A DNA stretch of 64,000 nt from Nocardia alni (GTDB lineage: Bacteria; Actinomycetota; Actinomycetes; Mycobacteriales; Mycobacteriaceae). The position numbers and the translations under genes were made by a program. The stretch spans positions 1-64,000 of the forward strand of contig NZ_JAGPOX010000003.1 of the NCBI RefSeq assembly GCF_019038435.1, in the 5' to 3' direction. The notes beneath the pieces are model-generated. The model was given only the letters and a program-made list of their open reading frames with translations, did not search any database and was not told the DNA's origin. Shown in pieces: positions 43,055 to 51,475 of the stretch; the stretch's first letter is position 1; each line of letters starts with the position of its first letter.

Positions 43055-44466
43055 CCGTACACCTGCGCGCGGACCCGCTGAACCGGCCGGTAATCACCGG
43101 TGCGCGCGATCTCGGCGAGGACATGCTGAATCCGGTCCGCGTAGCCGGACAGCCGTTCCCATGTCGCCGGCGCGTCGGGCGCGCCCAGTGCCAGGAAATA
43201 CTCGGTGGCGTTGCGCCCCAGCCATATTCCTAATGAGGACGTGACGCCTTCGGCGGAGAACAACCGGGTGTCGGCGGTCTCCGGCGCGGCGGCGGCCGGC
43301 CGGCGCAGATCGAGCACCGTCACGAAACCCGGGTCGCGCGTGGCGATTTCACGACCCGATGCCACCAGTCGCCCGATCGCGCCGTGCGCGGGCACCCGCG
43401 CCAGCGTCCGGTTGCGCTCCAACGCGGCCCGCACGACCGGCACGAGCGCCGTGAAACTCGCGTTCGGCGGCACCTGGAACGACAGCGGAACGAAATTACA
43501 GAACCAGCCCTGGGCCCGGGCGAACCGGTTTCCGCAGCGTGTCGCGACGACGTTCAAGGTCCAGAATCGCTCCTCGGCCGTCAGCTCGTACTGTGCCAGC
43601 GCAAGCGCCGCGAACAGTGCGACGGACAGCGATGCGTCGAGGTCGGCGAGCACGGCGTCGAAGGCGCGACCCTGTTCGGCGTCGAGCAGGGTCCGGCTGC
43701 GGATGGTGCGGGAATGACGCGTGCCGTGCTCGATGCCCAGATCGATCCCGGCAGCCGGAAGACGGTAGCCGACCTGGGCCAGCTCACGATCCCAGAGCGG
43801 GAACAGGGCTTCGGCCAGCGCATCGTCGGCGCGGGCGCGCTCGTCGATCGCGTAGTCGGCGCTCGAATCACCGGAGATCGCCCGCTCCTGGACCCGTCCG
43901 GCCAGCGCGGCCGCATACCGGTCGGTGAGTTCGAGGGATGCCAACGCCTGGGACATGCCGTCGCTGAAGGCGTGATCGGCGACGAAGACCACCTCGAACC
44001 CCGCCGGGCGCACGATGGCGGCCACACTCAGGCCGGGCCAGTCGAACGGTGTGATCGTGGTGGCGAAGTAGTTCGCCAGGGCATCGGTCCATTCGGTGCC
44101 GCCGGTCGGCTCGGTGAGCTCGGCGGCCTCCAGTTCCACGCCGTCCGGCTCCAGCACATGCCGGACGAATCCGTCGCCGGTGGGCTCGAACCAGGTACGC
44201 AGGCCGTCATGGGCCTGCACGAAACCGGTGACCGCCGCGACCAGCGCATCGGCGTCCAGAACGCCGGGAATATAGGTGACGACACCGAGATACGTCGACT
44301 CGGTCGGAAATATCAACGCCGCCTGTAGATGGTCGTGCTGGAGAAAGGTCGGCGGCACGGCGGACGCCGGCGCGGACCGGGCCGCCGCCGCGGAAACGAC
44401 CGTGGGCCCCAGGACAATCGGGCGATCGGTCACCTCGAGAGTTTCGCGCAAACCACCGATTCGCAT
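43051..44466 (-). CDS. Condensation-domain-like (PapA-type) acyltransferase (second of three)
   Basis: 471 aa. Catalytic motif HAFSDG at residues 165-170 within FVADHAFSDGMSQAL (HxxxDG). The N-terminal half has the C-domain/PapA pattern GVLDADALVAAVTGFVQAHDGLRTWF. The C-terminal half carries WTLNVVATRCGNRFARAQGWFCNFVPL (about 300-325), equivalent to the bridging region and solvent channel of PapA proteins. The start ATG at 44466 overlaps the stop of the first gene (TGATG), and the stop overlaps the third. In mycobacteria PapA enzymes esterify sulfolipid, trehalose lipids and phthiocerol. A lipid-ester product is an inference here. Confidence 0.82.
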   Translation of the reverse strand: MRIGGLRETLEVTDRPIVLGPTVVSAAAARSAPASAVPPTFLQHDHLQAALIFPTESTYLGVVTYIPGVLDADALVAAVTGFVQAHDGLRTWFEPTGDGFVRHVLEPDGVELEAAELTEPTGGTEWTDALANYFATTITPFDWPGLSVAAIVRPAGFEVVFVADHAFSDGMSQALASLELTDRYAAALAGRVQERAISGDSSADYAIDERARADDALAEALFPLWDRELAQVGYRLPAAGIDLGIEHGTRHSRTIRSRTLLDAEQGRAFDAVLADLDASLSVALFAALALAQYELTAEERFWTLNVVATRCGNRFARAQGWFCNFVPLSFQVPPNASFTALVPVVRAALERNRTLARVPAHGAIGRLVASGREIATRDPGFVTVLDLRRPAAAAPETADTRLFSAEGVTSSLGIWLGRNATEYFLALGAPDAPATWERLSGYADRIQHVLAEIARTGDYRPVQRVRAQVYG

Positions 44467-45920
44467 CAGGCCACCTCGTTGTGCACTGCCGCCAGTGGGG
44501 CATACGGTTCCATGGGCAGGGCATCGGCCCCCGCACCGCGCAGGACGGCGGTGAATTCGTCGACGAATCGCTGTACCGCCTCGGGCGGATACGATGTGCA
44601 GAAACGGGCGGATATATTCAAACCCGCTGCGGCCCGGACGATCCAGAAATAGATTTCGCCGCTTCCGTAGGCGTCGGCACGCAGGGCCCGGCCGCGCAGG
44701 CCGGTGATGAGTTCGTTGTCCGGAAGCCTGGTGATGTCGACGAACGATACGACGAAGCGCGGAGCATCCTCGACACCCAGCAAATCGAATACCCGGGTCG
44801 CGGGCGCTGCGGCGAGCGCCCTGGTCCGGCGCAGACTGGTATCGGCCGCGGCCAGCGCGGCCGGGAATTCCCCGCCTGCCTCGCCGACCGGACCCACCGA
44901 GATGGTCAGCGGGACGATATTGACGAACCAGCCCATCGATTCCGACCAGCGCAGATCGGGCCGGGTGGCCACCGGCATGATCGCGCGAAAAATCGGAGAT
45001 CCGCTCGTCGCGCGCGCGGCGAGCGCGAGGGCCGCGAAGATCGCGGGCGTGAGCCGGTAGCCGGCCGCCGCCGCGGCCGTTTCCACGACGCGGATGTCGG
45101 AATCGTCCAGCAGCCACCGGGATACGCTGGTCTGCGGCCCTGTCACCGGTTCGGCAGCGTCCCCGAGGTCGCCGGGTACCGGCTCGAAGCGGGGAAACCG
45201 GCCGCCGGACTCCGCGAGGAATTCGCGCCAGAGATCGACCGCCGGGCTTTCGGGAGTCAGCGCGTCCGCGGCCTGCCGCTCGAGCGCGGCGTAATCCGCC
45301 GCGCTGGCGAACGTGTCGGAGCGGCGGCACGCGGTTCCGTTGAGCAGGGCGCGATAGAGCGCACGCAATTCGGGCACCAGCAGCACCTGACCGTAGGCGT
45401 CCATGACCGAATGGTCGGCGGCGACCAATACCGTGAAATCACCGGTGTTTTCGTGCTCGATCGTGGCGATGAGGCAATGCGGCCAGGTCAATGCGGACAG
45501 CCGCTGTTCCAGGATCGTATTCAGGTAATCGTTGATTTCCGCGGAGGCGGTCACCTCCGGGATCCACTCGGCGACAATGGTGATATCCAACGCGGCGCAG
45601 GTCGATCGCGGGGGTTCGGTCTCACGGTTCACCATCGGTGCGACCGTCGTGCGCAAGCCCTCGTGGCGCGCATGCCACATCCAGGTCAGATCGCGGATCA
45701 GGCGCCGGTCGAACGGCGCGTCCATTTCGAAGACGGTACCGATCCAGCGGCCTCTGCCGGGTGCCGGATCGGCGGCATCGAGCTCACGTAGATATTTTGT
45801 GTGACCGCAGGTCAACGGACGGTCGTCCGCCTGCCACCCGGTGCCGGGCAGTAACGCGGCGCTCCACAGCGTCAGGGAGCCGGGTCTTATATCGAAATGG
45901 GACAGCACAGTGTATTCCAT
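44466..45920 (-). CDS. Condensation-domain-like (PapA-type) acyltransferase (first of three)
   Basis: 484 aa. The family pattern is clear: LTWMWHARHEGLRTTV near residue 78, catalytic VAADHSVMDAYGQ with His170 and Asp174, then MPVATRPDLRWSESMGWFVN near 320. The Gly after the catalytic Asp is Ala (HxxxDA rather than HxxxDG), an uncommon substitution. It is the first gene of the minus-strand run, with GAGGGA eight bases upstream. Reading outward, it faces ssuC across 567 bases, so both transcription units may share control. Product unknown. Confidence 0.8.
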   Translation of the reverse strand: MEYTVLSHFDIRPGSLTLWSAALLPGTGWQADDRPLTCGHTKYLRELDAADPAPGRGRWIGTVFEMDAPFDRRLIRDLTWMWHARHEGLRTTVAPMVNRETEPPRSTCAALDITIVAEWIPEVTASAEINDYLNTILEQRLSALTWPHCLIATIEHENTGDFTVLVAADHSVMDAYGQVLLVPELRALYRALLNGTACRRSDTFASAADYAALERQAADALTPESPAVDLWREFLAESGGRFPRFEPVPGDLGDAAEPVTGPQTSVSRWLLDDSDIRVVETAAAAAGYRLTPAIFAALALAARATSGSPIFRAIMPVATRPDLRWSESMGWFVNIVPLTISVGPVGEAGGEFPAALAAADTSLRRTRALAAAPATRVFDLLGVEDAPRFVVSFVDITRLPDNELITGLRGRALRADAYGSGEIYFWIVRAAAGLNISARFCTSYPPEAVQRFVDEFTAVLRGAGADALPMEPYAPLAAVHNEVA

Positions 45921-46035
45921 TGTTCCCTCGGTTATTTCAACGAACCATGGACGGGTCTGCGCTGACCGGTCGTCGTGACGATGTGAATTTTTCTGGCAAC
46001 GACAGTAATTGTGTTACCCCCAACGAATGATAGCC

Positions 46036-46047
46036 GGGTGATCACCC
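46036..46047. promoter_or_regulatory. Perfect 12-bp palindrome
   Basis: GGGTGATCACCC is fully self-complementary and lies about 116 bases upstream of the first acyltransferase start. It could be a regulator site. The regulator is unknown. Confidence 0.4.
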
Positions 46048-46284
46048 AGCTACCAGAGTGTTAACCATCACATTCAGTCCTTGCGAGGACAACTTAATGA
46101 GCAGTTAAGAATTGATGAACTCCCCTGTCGCAAACGGTATAACACCAGTTGATTACCTCTACTAACGAGCGAAGTGGCGGCACACTGGAAGCTCTCGGCG
46201 TAATTCTGACGCCGATAATCGAATACTGCAGAATTACTGCATCATCGAACTGGCACACTCCTGGCACACAACCCACGGAAAGCA

Positions 46285-46375
46285 GGTCTCACCCGGCGGG
46301 AGCTGGACCGGACCAGCACGGCCGGTAGCAACGTGCAAGTCGTGAGCACTCCGCGACCGTCCGGCCAGGTTAAGA
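46285..46375 (+). promoter_or_regulatory. Foldable leader before ssuC (possible metabolite-responsive element)
   Basis: The stretch contains a CTGG-ACCGGA-CCAG hairpin, then GGCCGGTAGCAAC and, further on, CCGGCCAGGTTAAG. The order of hairpin, GGCCGG-CAAC element and later CCAGG recalls actinobacterial SAM-type riboswitch leaders, but several consensus positions differ. No terminator hairpin with a T run follows. Weak call, made because the gene downstream is a sulfur gene. Confidence 0.25.
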
Positions 46376-46487
46376 AACACAGAGATTTCAACCAGTGACC
46401 AGCCCACCCGGGGTTGGCAGCATCGGATGTTGGATCGCCGACCTTCGGCCCCACCAACCTGTCCACATCACCGCATGAGGTACCGCG

Positions 46488-47294
46488 TTGTCTTCGACTA
46501 CCCTGCGGCCGACATCCGTTCGCCCGCGTCATCTGCCATCGGCCCGCTGGGCCCGGATGGTCAGTCCGGTGCTGATCGTGGTGGTGTGGCAGCTCGCCAG
46601 CAGCACCGGCATCCTGCCGCAACGCCTGCTCACCGCCCCGACGACCGTGGTCAGCACCGCGATCGACATCACACGCGACGGCACGCTGCCGCACGCGATC
46701 GTGATATCCCTGCAACGCGCGGTGATCGGCTTCGGCATCGGCGCGGTGGTCGGCATCGGACTGGCCCTGATCGCCGGGCTGAGCCTGATCGGCGAGCAGA
46801 TCCTCGATCCGCCGCTGCAGATGCTGCGCATGCTGCCGTTCTACGGGCTGATCCCGCTGTTCATCCTGTGGTTCGGTATCGGTGAGCTGCCCAAGGTCGT
46901 ACTCGTGGCATTCGGTGTCGCGATCCCGTTGTACATCAACACCTTTGCCGGAATCCGCAGTGTGGACGGGAAACTCGCCGAACTCGCGCAGGTGCAGCAG
47001 CTGTCGAAATTCGGGCTGATCCGGCACATCGTGCTGCCCGGCGCGCTACCGCAGGCGCTGGTCGGCCTGCGGCTGGCACTCGCGGCCTCCTGGCTCGCCC
47101 TGATCGTGGCCGAACAGGTCAATGCCGATGCGGGCCTGGGCTATCTGATCGACAACGCCCGGGATTTCCTGCGCACCGACATCATCGTCGTCGGACTGCT
47201 GGTCTACAGCCTGCTGGGCCTGATCACCGATTCGATTGTGCGACTCATCGAAAGAAAGGCGCTGGCATGGCGACGCGGATTCTTGGCGAGCTGA
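46488..47294 (+). CDS. ssuC: Sulfonate ABC transporter permease SsuC
   Basis: 268 aa, six-TM permease of the SsuC/TauC type. The start is TTG at 46488 with GAGG seven bases upstream. The EAA loop ELAQVQQLSKFGLIRHIVLPGALP and the segment LALAASWLALIVAEQVNADAGLGYLI are family hallmarks. It overlaps ssuB by 28 bases. Together with ssuB and ssuA it imports aliphatic sulfonates, and the co-transcribed ssuD cleaves them. Confidence 0.92.
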   Translation: MSSTTLRPTSVRPRHLPSARWARMVSPVLIVVVWQLASSTGILPQRLLTAPTTVVSTAIDITRDGTLPHAIVISLQRAVIGFGIGAVVGIGLALIAGLSLIGEQILDPPLQMLRMLPFYGLIPLFILWFGIGELPKVVLVAFGVAIPLYINTFAGIRSVDGKLAELAQVQQLSKFGLIRHIVLPGALPQALVGLRLALAASWLALIVAEQVNADAGLGYLIDNARDFLRTDIIVVGLLVYSLLGLITDSIVRLIERKALAWRRGFLAS

Positions 47295-48037
47295 GCGCGA
47301 CGGCCGCCGCCCCGGAAACTCCCGGCCCGGCGCCCGTCGCTCGAATCCGGGGCCTGACCAAGGCATTCGGCGATCGAACGGTACTGGACGGCATCGACCT
47401 GGACATCGACCGCGGCGAGTTCGTCGCACTGCTGGGCCGCAGCGGCACCGGCAAGTCCACCCTGCTGCGCGCGCTGGCCCGCCTGGACACCACCCACGAG
47501 GGCGAGCTGAACGTGGACGGTGACGTCGCCGTCGCCTTCCAGGAACCACGCCTGGTGCCGTGGAAGCGGGTGCACGCCAACATAACGCTCGGGCTGCGCC
47601 GCCCGAATCCGCAGAAGGCGGCCCGGGAAGCGCTGGCGGAGGTCGGTCTGACCGAGCGCGCGGACGCCTGGCCCCTGACGCTGTCCGGCGGTGAGGCACA
47701 GCGCGCCTCCCTGGCCCGGGCGCTGGTCCGCGAGCCGGATCTGCTGCTGCTCGACGAACCATTCAGCGCCCTGGACGCATTGACCCGCATCACGATTCAT
47801 TCGCTGGTGCTCGAGCTGTGGTCCCGGCACCGTCCGGGTGTGCTGCTGGTCACCCATGATGTGGACGAGGCGCTGCTGCTGGCCGATCGAGCCCTGGTGC
47901 TGGGCTCGGGCCGCATCGCCAAGGAGATCACGGTCGACCTTCCTCGCCCGCGCCGCCGCGAACACCCCCGATTCGCCGCCCTACGCGCCGAATTGCTCAC
48001 CGAACTCGGCGTCAGCGCCGAAGAAGGATTCGCATGA
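47267..48037 (+). CDS. ssuB: Sulfonate ABC transporter ATP-binding protein SsuB
   Basis: 256 aa. Walker A GRSGTGKST is near residue 64, the Q loop AVAFQEPRLVPWKRV is the SsuB form, the signature is LSGGEAQRASLARAL, Walker B LLLLDEPFSALDALTR, and the H loop VTHDVDEALLLADR. The stop overlaps the ssuA start (ATGA). Cytoplasmic face of the importer. Confidence 0.93.
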   Translation: MATRILGELSATAAAPETPGPAPVARIRGLTKAFGDRTVLDGIDLDIDRGEFVALLGRSGTGKSTLLRALARLDTTHEGELNVDGDVAVAFQEPRLVPWKRVHANITLGLRRPNPQKAAREALAEVGLTERADAWPLTLSGGEAQRASLARALVREPDLLLLDEPFSALDALTRITIHSLVLELWSRHRPGVLLVTHDVDEALLLADRALVLGSGRIAKEITVDLPRPRRREHPRFAALRAELLTELGVSAEEGFA

Positions 48038-49038
48038 TCACACGCAAACTGTTTGCCGCGCTTGCGCTGACCGCCGCTCTGGCCACCGCCGCATGTTCGT
48101 CGAACGACGGGTCCGATGCCGCGGTCCGCACCGACGGCAGCGTCGACCTGTCGAAGGTGACGCTGAATCTCGGTGATCAGAAGGGCACCGGCCTCCAGGC
48201 CCTGCTCCAGGCCTCCGGTGAGCTGAAAGACGTTCCGTACCACATCAATTGGTCGCAATACACCTCCGGCCCGCCGATCCTGGAGGCGATCAACTCCGGT
48301 GCGGTCGACTTCGGGGCCGTCGGCAACGCACCCCCGGTGTTCGCCGCGGCGGCGCATTCGGCGATCAAGATCGTCACCGGCTACGCACAGGGACTCGGTG
48401 GCCAAGATATTCTGGTACCCAAGGATTCGGCCATTCACACCCCGGCGGACCTGCGCGGCAAGAAGATCGCGGTGGCCAAGGGCAGCTCCGCGCACTACCA
48501 CCTGCTCGAGGTGCTGGCCAAGAACAACCTGAAATTCGGGGACGTTCAGGCCGAATACCTGCAACCGGCCGACGCGCTCGCGGCGCTGTCCACCGGGCGT
48601 GTCGATGCCTGGGCGATCTGGGACCCCTACTCGGCGCAGGGACAGCAGCAGGCCGGCGCGCGAATCCTGGTCGATGGCAACGGCTATGTCGGGCCGGACT
48701 CGTACGGCGTCGCGGGTACCAAGGCGCTGGCGAGCAAGGCCAAGACCGCGGCCCTGCACGATCTGATGCAGCGCATCTCCAAGGCGCACGGCTGGGTGGA
48801 CGCTGATCCGGACCAGTGGGCGCAGACCTACGCCCAGACCTCCGGGTTGCCCCCGTCGGTCGCCACCGTCGCGGTGAAACGCGACCTCTACACCGATCAT
48901 CCGTTGAACGCCGCGTCCATCGCCTCCGAGCAGCAGGTCGCCGACGCCTTCGCCGGTGCCGGGCTGATTCCGGGCAAGGTGACGATCTCCGACTACGTCG
49001 ACACCCGCTTCAACGATTTATTCCCCACCACCCCCTGA
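48034..49038 (+). CDS. ssuA: Aliphatic sulfonate-binding lipoprotein SsuA
   Basis: 334 aa. The lipoprotein signal is MITRKLFAALALTAALATAAC, with the lipid-attached Cys at residue 21. The mature protein has the SsuA fold with LNLGDQKGTG, SGAVDFGAVGNAPPVFAAAA, GKKIAVAKGSSAHYHLLEVL and STGRVDAWAIWDPYSA. It binds sulfonates outside the membrane and delivers them to SsuCB. It is normal length, unlike the extended binding protein at 15767. Confidence 0.93.
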   Translation: MITRKLFAALALTAALATAACSSNDGSDAAVRTDGSVDLSKVTLNLGDQKGTGLQALLQASGELKDVPYHINWSQYTSGPPILEAINSGAVDFGAVGNAPPVFAAAAHSAIKIVTGYAQGLGGQDILVPKDSAIHTPADLRGKKIAVAKGSSAHYHLLEVLAKNNLKFGDVQAEYLQPADALAALSTGRVDAWAIWDPYSAQGQQQAGARILVDGNGYVGPDSYGVAGTKALASKAKTAALHDLMQRISKAHGWVDADPDQWAQTYAQTSGLPPSVATVAVKRDLYTDHPLNAASIASEQQVADAFAGAGLIPGKVTISDYVDTRFNDLFPTTP

Positions 49039-49054
49039 ACGGAGCGTGCCTCGA

Positions 49055-50218
49055 ATGAGCCTGTCCTTCCACTGGTTTCTGCCCACCTACGGCGACTCGC
49101 GCAATCTGATCGCGGGCGGCCACGGCACCTCGATGCGGGGTGACCGCCCGGCCTCGCTGCGTTATCTCAACCAAATCGCCGGCGCTGCGGAGGAAAACGG
49201 ATTCGAGGGTGTACTCACCCCGACCGGCGCCTGGTGTGAGGACGCCTGGCTCACCACGGCGATGCTCGTGGAGACCACCGAGACACTGAAGTTCCTGGTG
49301 GCGTTCCGGCCGGGCCTGGTCAGCCCGACGCTGGCCGCGCAGATGGCCGGAACCTTCCAGCGGCATTCGAACGGGCGGCTGCTGCTCAACGTCGTCACCG
49401 GCGGCGAGCCGCACGAGCAGCGGGCCTACGGCGACTTCCTGGACAAGGAGCAGCGTTACGAGCGCACCGGCGAATTCCTGCATGTGGTGCGCGAACTCTG
49501 GTCCTCGCGGGAGCCGATCAGCTTCGAGGGCAAGCATCTTCGCGTGCAGGACGCCCTGCTGAACAACCACCCCGACCCGGTGCCCCCGGTGTTCTTCGGC
49601 GGTTCCTCCGCCGCGGCCGGTCCGGTGGCCGCCCGCTACGCCGATACCTATCTCACCTGGGGTGAACCGCTTTTCGCGGTGAGCAAGAAGCTGGAGTGGA
49701 TTCGCAGCCTAGCGGTGGACCACGGCCGCAGGCTCGATTACGGCCTGCGCATCCACGTCATCACCCGCGACACCTCCGAACAGGCCTGGGCCGAGGCGGA
49801 TCGGCTGCTCGAGTCGATCGATCCCGCGGAAATCGAACGCGTCCAGTCGAATCTGGCCCGCTCCGACTCCGAGGGGCAGCGCCGGATGACCGAACTGCAC
49901 GGCGGCAGCACCGATCGACTGGAGATCGCCCCCAACCTGTGGGCGGGCGTCGGCCTGGTCCGCGGTGGTGCGGGCACCGCCCTGGTCGGCTCGCACGAAG
50001 AGGTGGCCGAGCGCCTCATCGAATACTCCCGCCTGGGCATCACCCAGTTCATCCTGTCCGGCTACCCGCACGTCGAGGAGGCGTACTGGTTCGGCGAGGG
50101 CGTGCTGCCGATCCTGCAGCGGCGCGGCCTGTGGAAGCCCGCCATCGAGCGCCCCGCCGGCCCGACCGGAACCCCCTTCGCCGGAACCTTCACCGAGGCC
50201 GCCGCCAGCAGCAGCTGA
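49055..50218 (+). CDS. ssuD: FMNH2-dependent alkanesulfonate monooxygenase SsuD
   Basis: 387 aa (E. coli SsuD 381). It splits alkanesulfonates into aldehyde and sulfite using reduced FMN. The signatures FHWFLPTYGDSRNLI, FEGVLTPTGAWCEDAWL, LKFLVAFRPGLVSPTLAAQM, NVVTGGEPHEQRAYGDFLDK and ERYERTGEFL are clear. Start: ATG 49055 has GGAG 11 bases upstream; GTG 49046 is only two bases from it and less likely. It is the last gene of the ssu operon, followed by a strong terminator. No SsuE is adjacent; the flavin reductase at 34491-35006 may serve. Confidence 0.93.
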   Translation: MSLSFHWFLPTYGDSRNLIAGGHGTSMRGDRPASLRYLNQIAGAAEENGFEGVLTPTGAWCEDAWLTTAMLVETTETLKFLVAFRPGLVSPTLAAQMAGTFQRHSNGRLLLNVVTGGEPHEQRAYGDFLDKEQRYERTGEFLHVVRELWSSREPISFEGKHLRVQDALLNNHPDPVPPVFFGGSSAAAGPVAARYADTYLTWGEPLFAVSKKLEWIRSLAVDHGRRLDYGLRIHVITRDTSEQAWAEADRLLESIDPAEIERVQSNLARSDSEGQRRMTELHGGSTDRLEIAPNLWAGVGLVRGGAGTALVGSHEEVAERLIEYSRLGITQFILSGYPHVEEAYWFGEGVLPILQRRGLWKPAIERPAGPTGTPFAGTFTEAAASSS

Positions 50219-50735
50219 CCAACCGGGGCATAAAGGTTCCGGTGGCGTTGACGCCGCCGGAACCTTTGCTTTTCCAACGGCATTCAGCATTCGCTTCAGC
50301 CGGACGAAAGTCCGACATAGTACCGCGAAAATCGACCTTCTCAGAATTGGGAATACCCCGCCGGGGACGACATCTGATCCACCCCGTCGACAGAGGCCAT
50401 TTCGCTGTCTTCTCCGTCACAAGAGCGAGAGACCGGAAGTATGTAATGCTCTGCGGCAGGGCGGCGCCGGAGCATCGCGGGGATACGAATCCAACCGACC
50501 GACAACATGATTCGTCATCATCTTCAGCGCCCGGAGTTTATCCGAAACGCCAGCACTTAACTGTGGGCCGGGTCTCGATAGGATTCGAGCCACGTTGATC
50601 CTGGTCAGACACCGGATTAACGTTCCAACTGCAATGAGCACCGACGCCGTTGCAGCCGTTCATTGTAGGAAATTCACCGCACGTGTACGAACTCACATAC
50701 TTTCGCACAGTGCGATGTAAAAATCGGTTGGAATA
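50219..50735. other. Intergenic region after ssuD
   Basis: 517 bases holding the ssu terminator (50232-50271) and then sequence without a credible gene. GC content falls from about 50520 onward towards the next promoter. Nothing else recognised. Confidence 0.6.
50232..50271 (+). terminator. Rho-independent terminator of ssuCBAD
   Basis: 16-bp stem (AAAGGTTCCGGTGGCG / CGCCGCCGGAACCTTT, one G-T pair) with a TTGA loop, followed by GCTTTT. It begins 14 bases after the ssuD stop. Confidence 0.85.
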
Positions 50736-51434
50736 ATGATCTCTTCGACAATTTGGCAGGTAAGCGATGATTCAGCAGGCCAAACCGCACTCGAGCGGCG
50801 GCCCAATTATATTGCGGTACAGGCTGGTTCGGCACCCTGGCCCGGCACGGGCGCGCCTGGCATGGGCGAAATAGCCGCGGCCTTCGCGGGGGCGCTCGCC
50901 GTCGTCCTGATGTTCCGTCCGTGGCTGACGGCATCCGGCCCGAAAGGCCGACTGAGCTCGAATGCTTTCGGCCAACTCAACGGCGCGAGCGAGAGTTTCA
51001 CCAGCTGGCTACCGGGCGGCGGTAGTCAGGCGCAGATCAGTGGTTGCTGGGCGATCCTCGCCACTCTCACCGCGATGGTGACGATCACGGCCGTGGCGCT
51101 GAATCTGAAATATCGCAGCAGCGAACTGTCTTTTCTGGTGCTGTGTTCGGCCGTCGCCACCGCGATTTTCGTGCTCGCCGATCTGTTGTACCTCGGCGGC
51201 GAGACAACGGACCTGCGCACAATGGTCGAGAGCGATCAAGGGGGCACCGGCGGCATCATGGGACTGTTCCAGAGCAACGACACATCGCAGCAGAGCACAC
51301 AGATCACGAGCGCGGGTCTCGCCGCCGCCGCCCTGCTCGGCGGCGCGATCGCATTCGGCGGCGCGCTGACGGCGGTCGCCTCGAGTCTTCGCAAGCGCAC
51401 CGGCGCACAGGCTCCGATCGAACAGCAAGGGTGA
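50736..51434 (+). CDS. Hypothetical four-TM membrane protein
   Basis: About 232 aa with four predicted membrane spans: about 44-62 (EIAAAFAGALAVVLMF), 103-123 (WAILATLTAMVTITAVAL), 131-152 (LSFLVLCSAVATAIFVLADLL) and 195-215 (AGLAAAALLGGAIAFGGAL). A polar Ser/Gln/Gly-rich loop of about 40 residues lies between TM3 and TM4. The ribosome-binding site (GGAATA) is poor, and the first 40 residues may not be translated (an internal ATG begins MGEIAAAF). I do not recognise a family. Confidence 0.6.
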   Translation: MISSTIWQVSDDSAGQTALERRPNYIAVQAGSAPWPGTGAPGMGEIAAAFAGALAVVLMFRPWLTASGPKGRLSSNAFGQLNGASESFTSWLPGGGSQAQISGCWAILATLTAMVTITAVALNLKYRSSELSFLVLCSAVATAIFVLADLLYLGGETTDLRTMVESDQGGTGGIMGLFQSNDTSQQSTQITSAGLAAAALLGGAIAFGGALTAVASSLRKRTGAQAPIEQQG

Positions 51435-51475
51435 GCAGCACTCGATGATCCAGGCACGTAGGCCCGATGCCGGAG

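Larger units (their letters stand above)
45921..46487. other. Divergent promoter region between acyltransferase operon and ssuCBA
   Basis: 567 bases, AT-rich in its middle (about 46050-46270). It holds a perfect 12-bp palindrome at 46036-46047 and direct TACTGCAGAATTACTGCA repeats near 46225. A GC-rich, foldable leader at about 46280-46375 precedes ssuC. Reading frames through it lack genome-typical codon use. It is the likely control point for both sulfur-linked operons. Confidence 0.6.

Noticed and set aside
41702..45920. Part of an NRPS gene cluster
   Set aside because: The proteins are single-domain condensation-like enzymes; no adenylation, carrier or thioesterase domain is encoded nearby.
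46427..46885. 152-codon frame overlapping the start of ssuC
   Set aside because: It is out of frame with ssuC, Arg/His/Pro-rich, and lies over a clear permease; the real start is TTG 46488 with a good ribosome-binding site.
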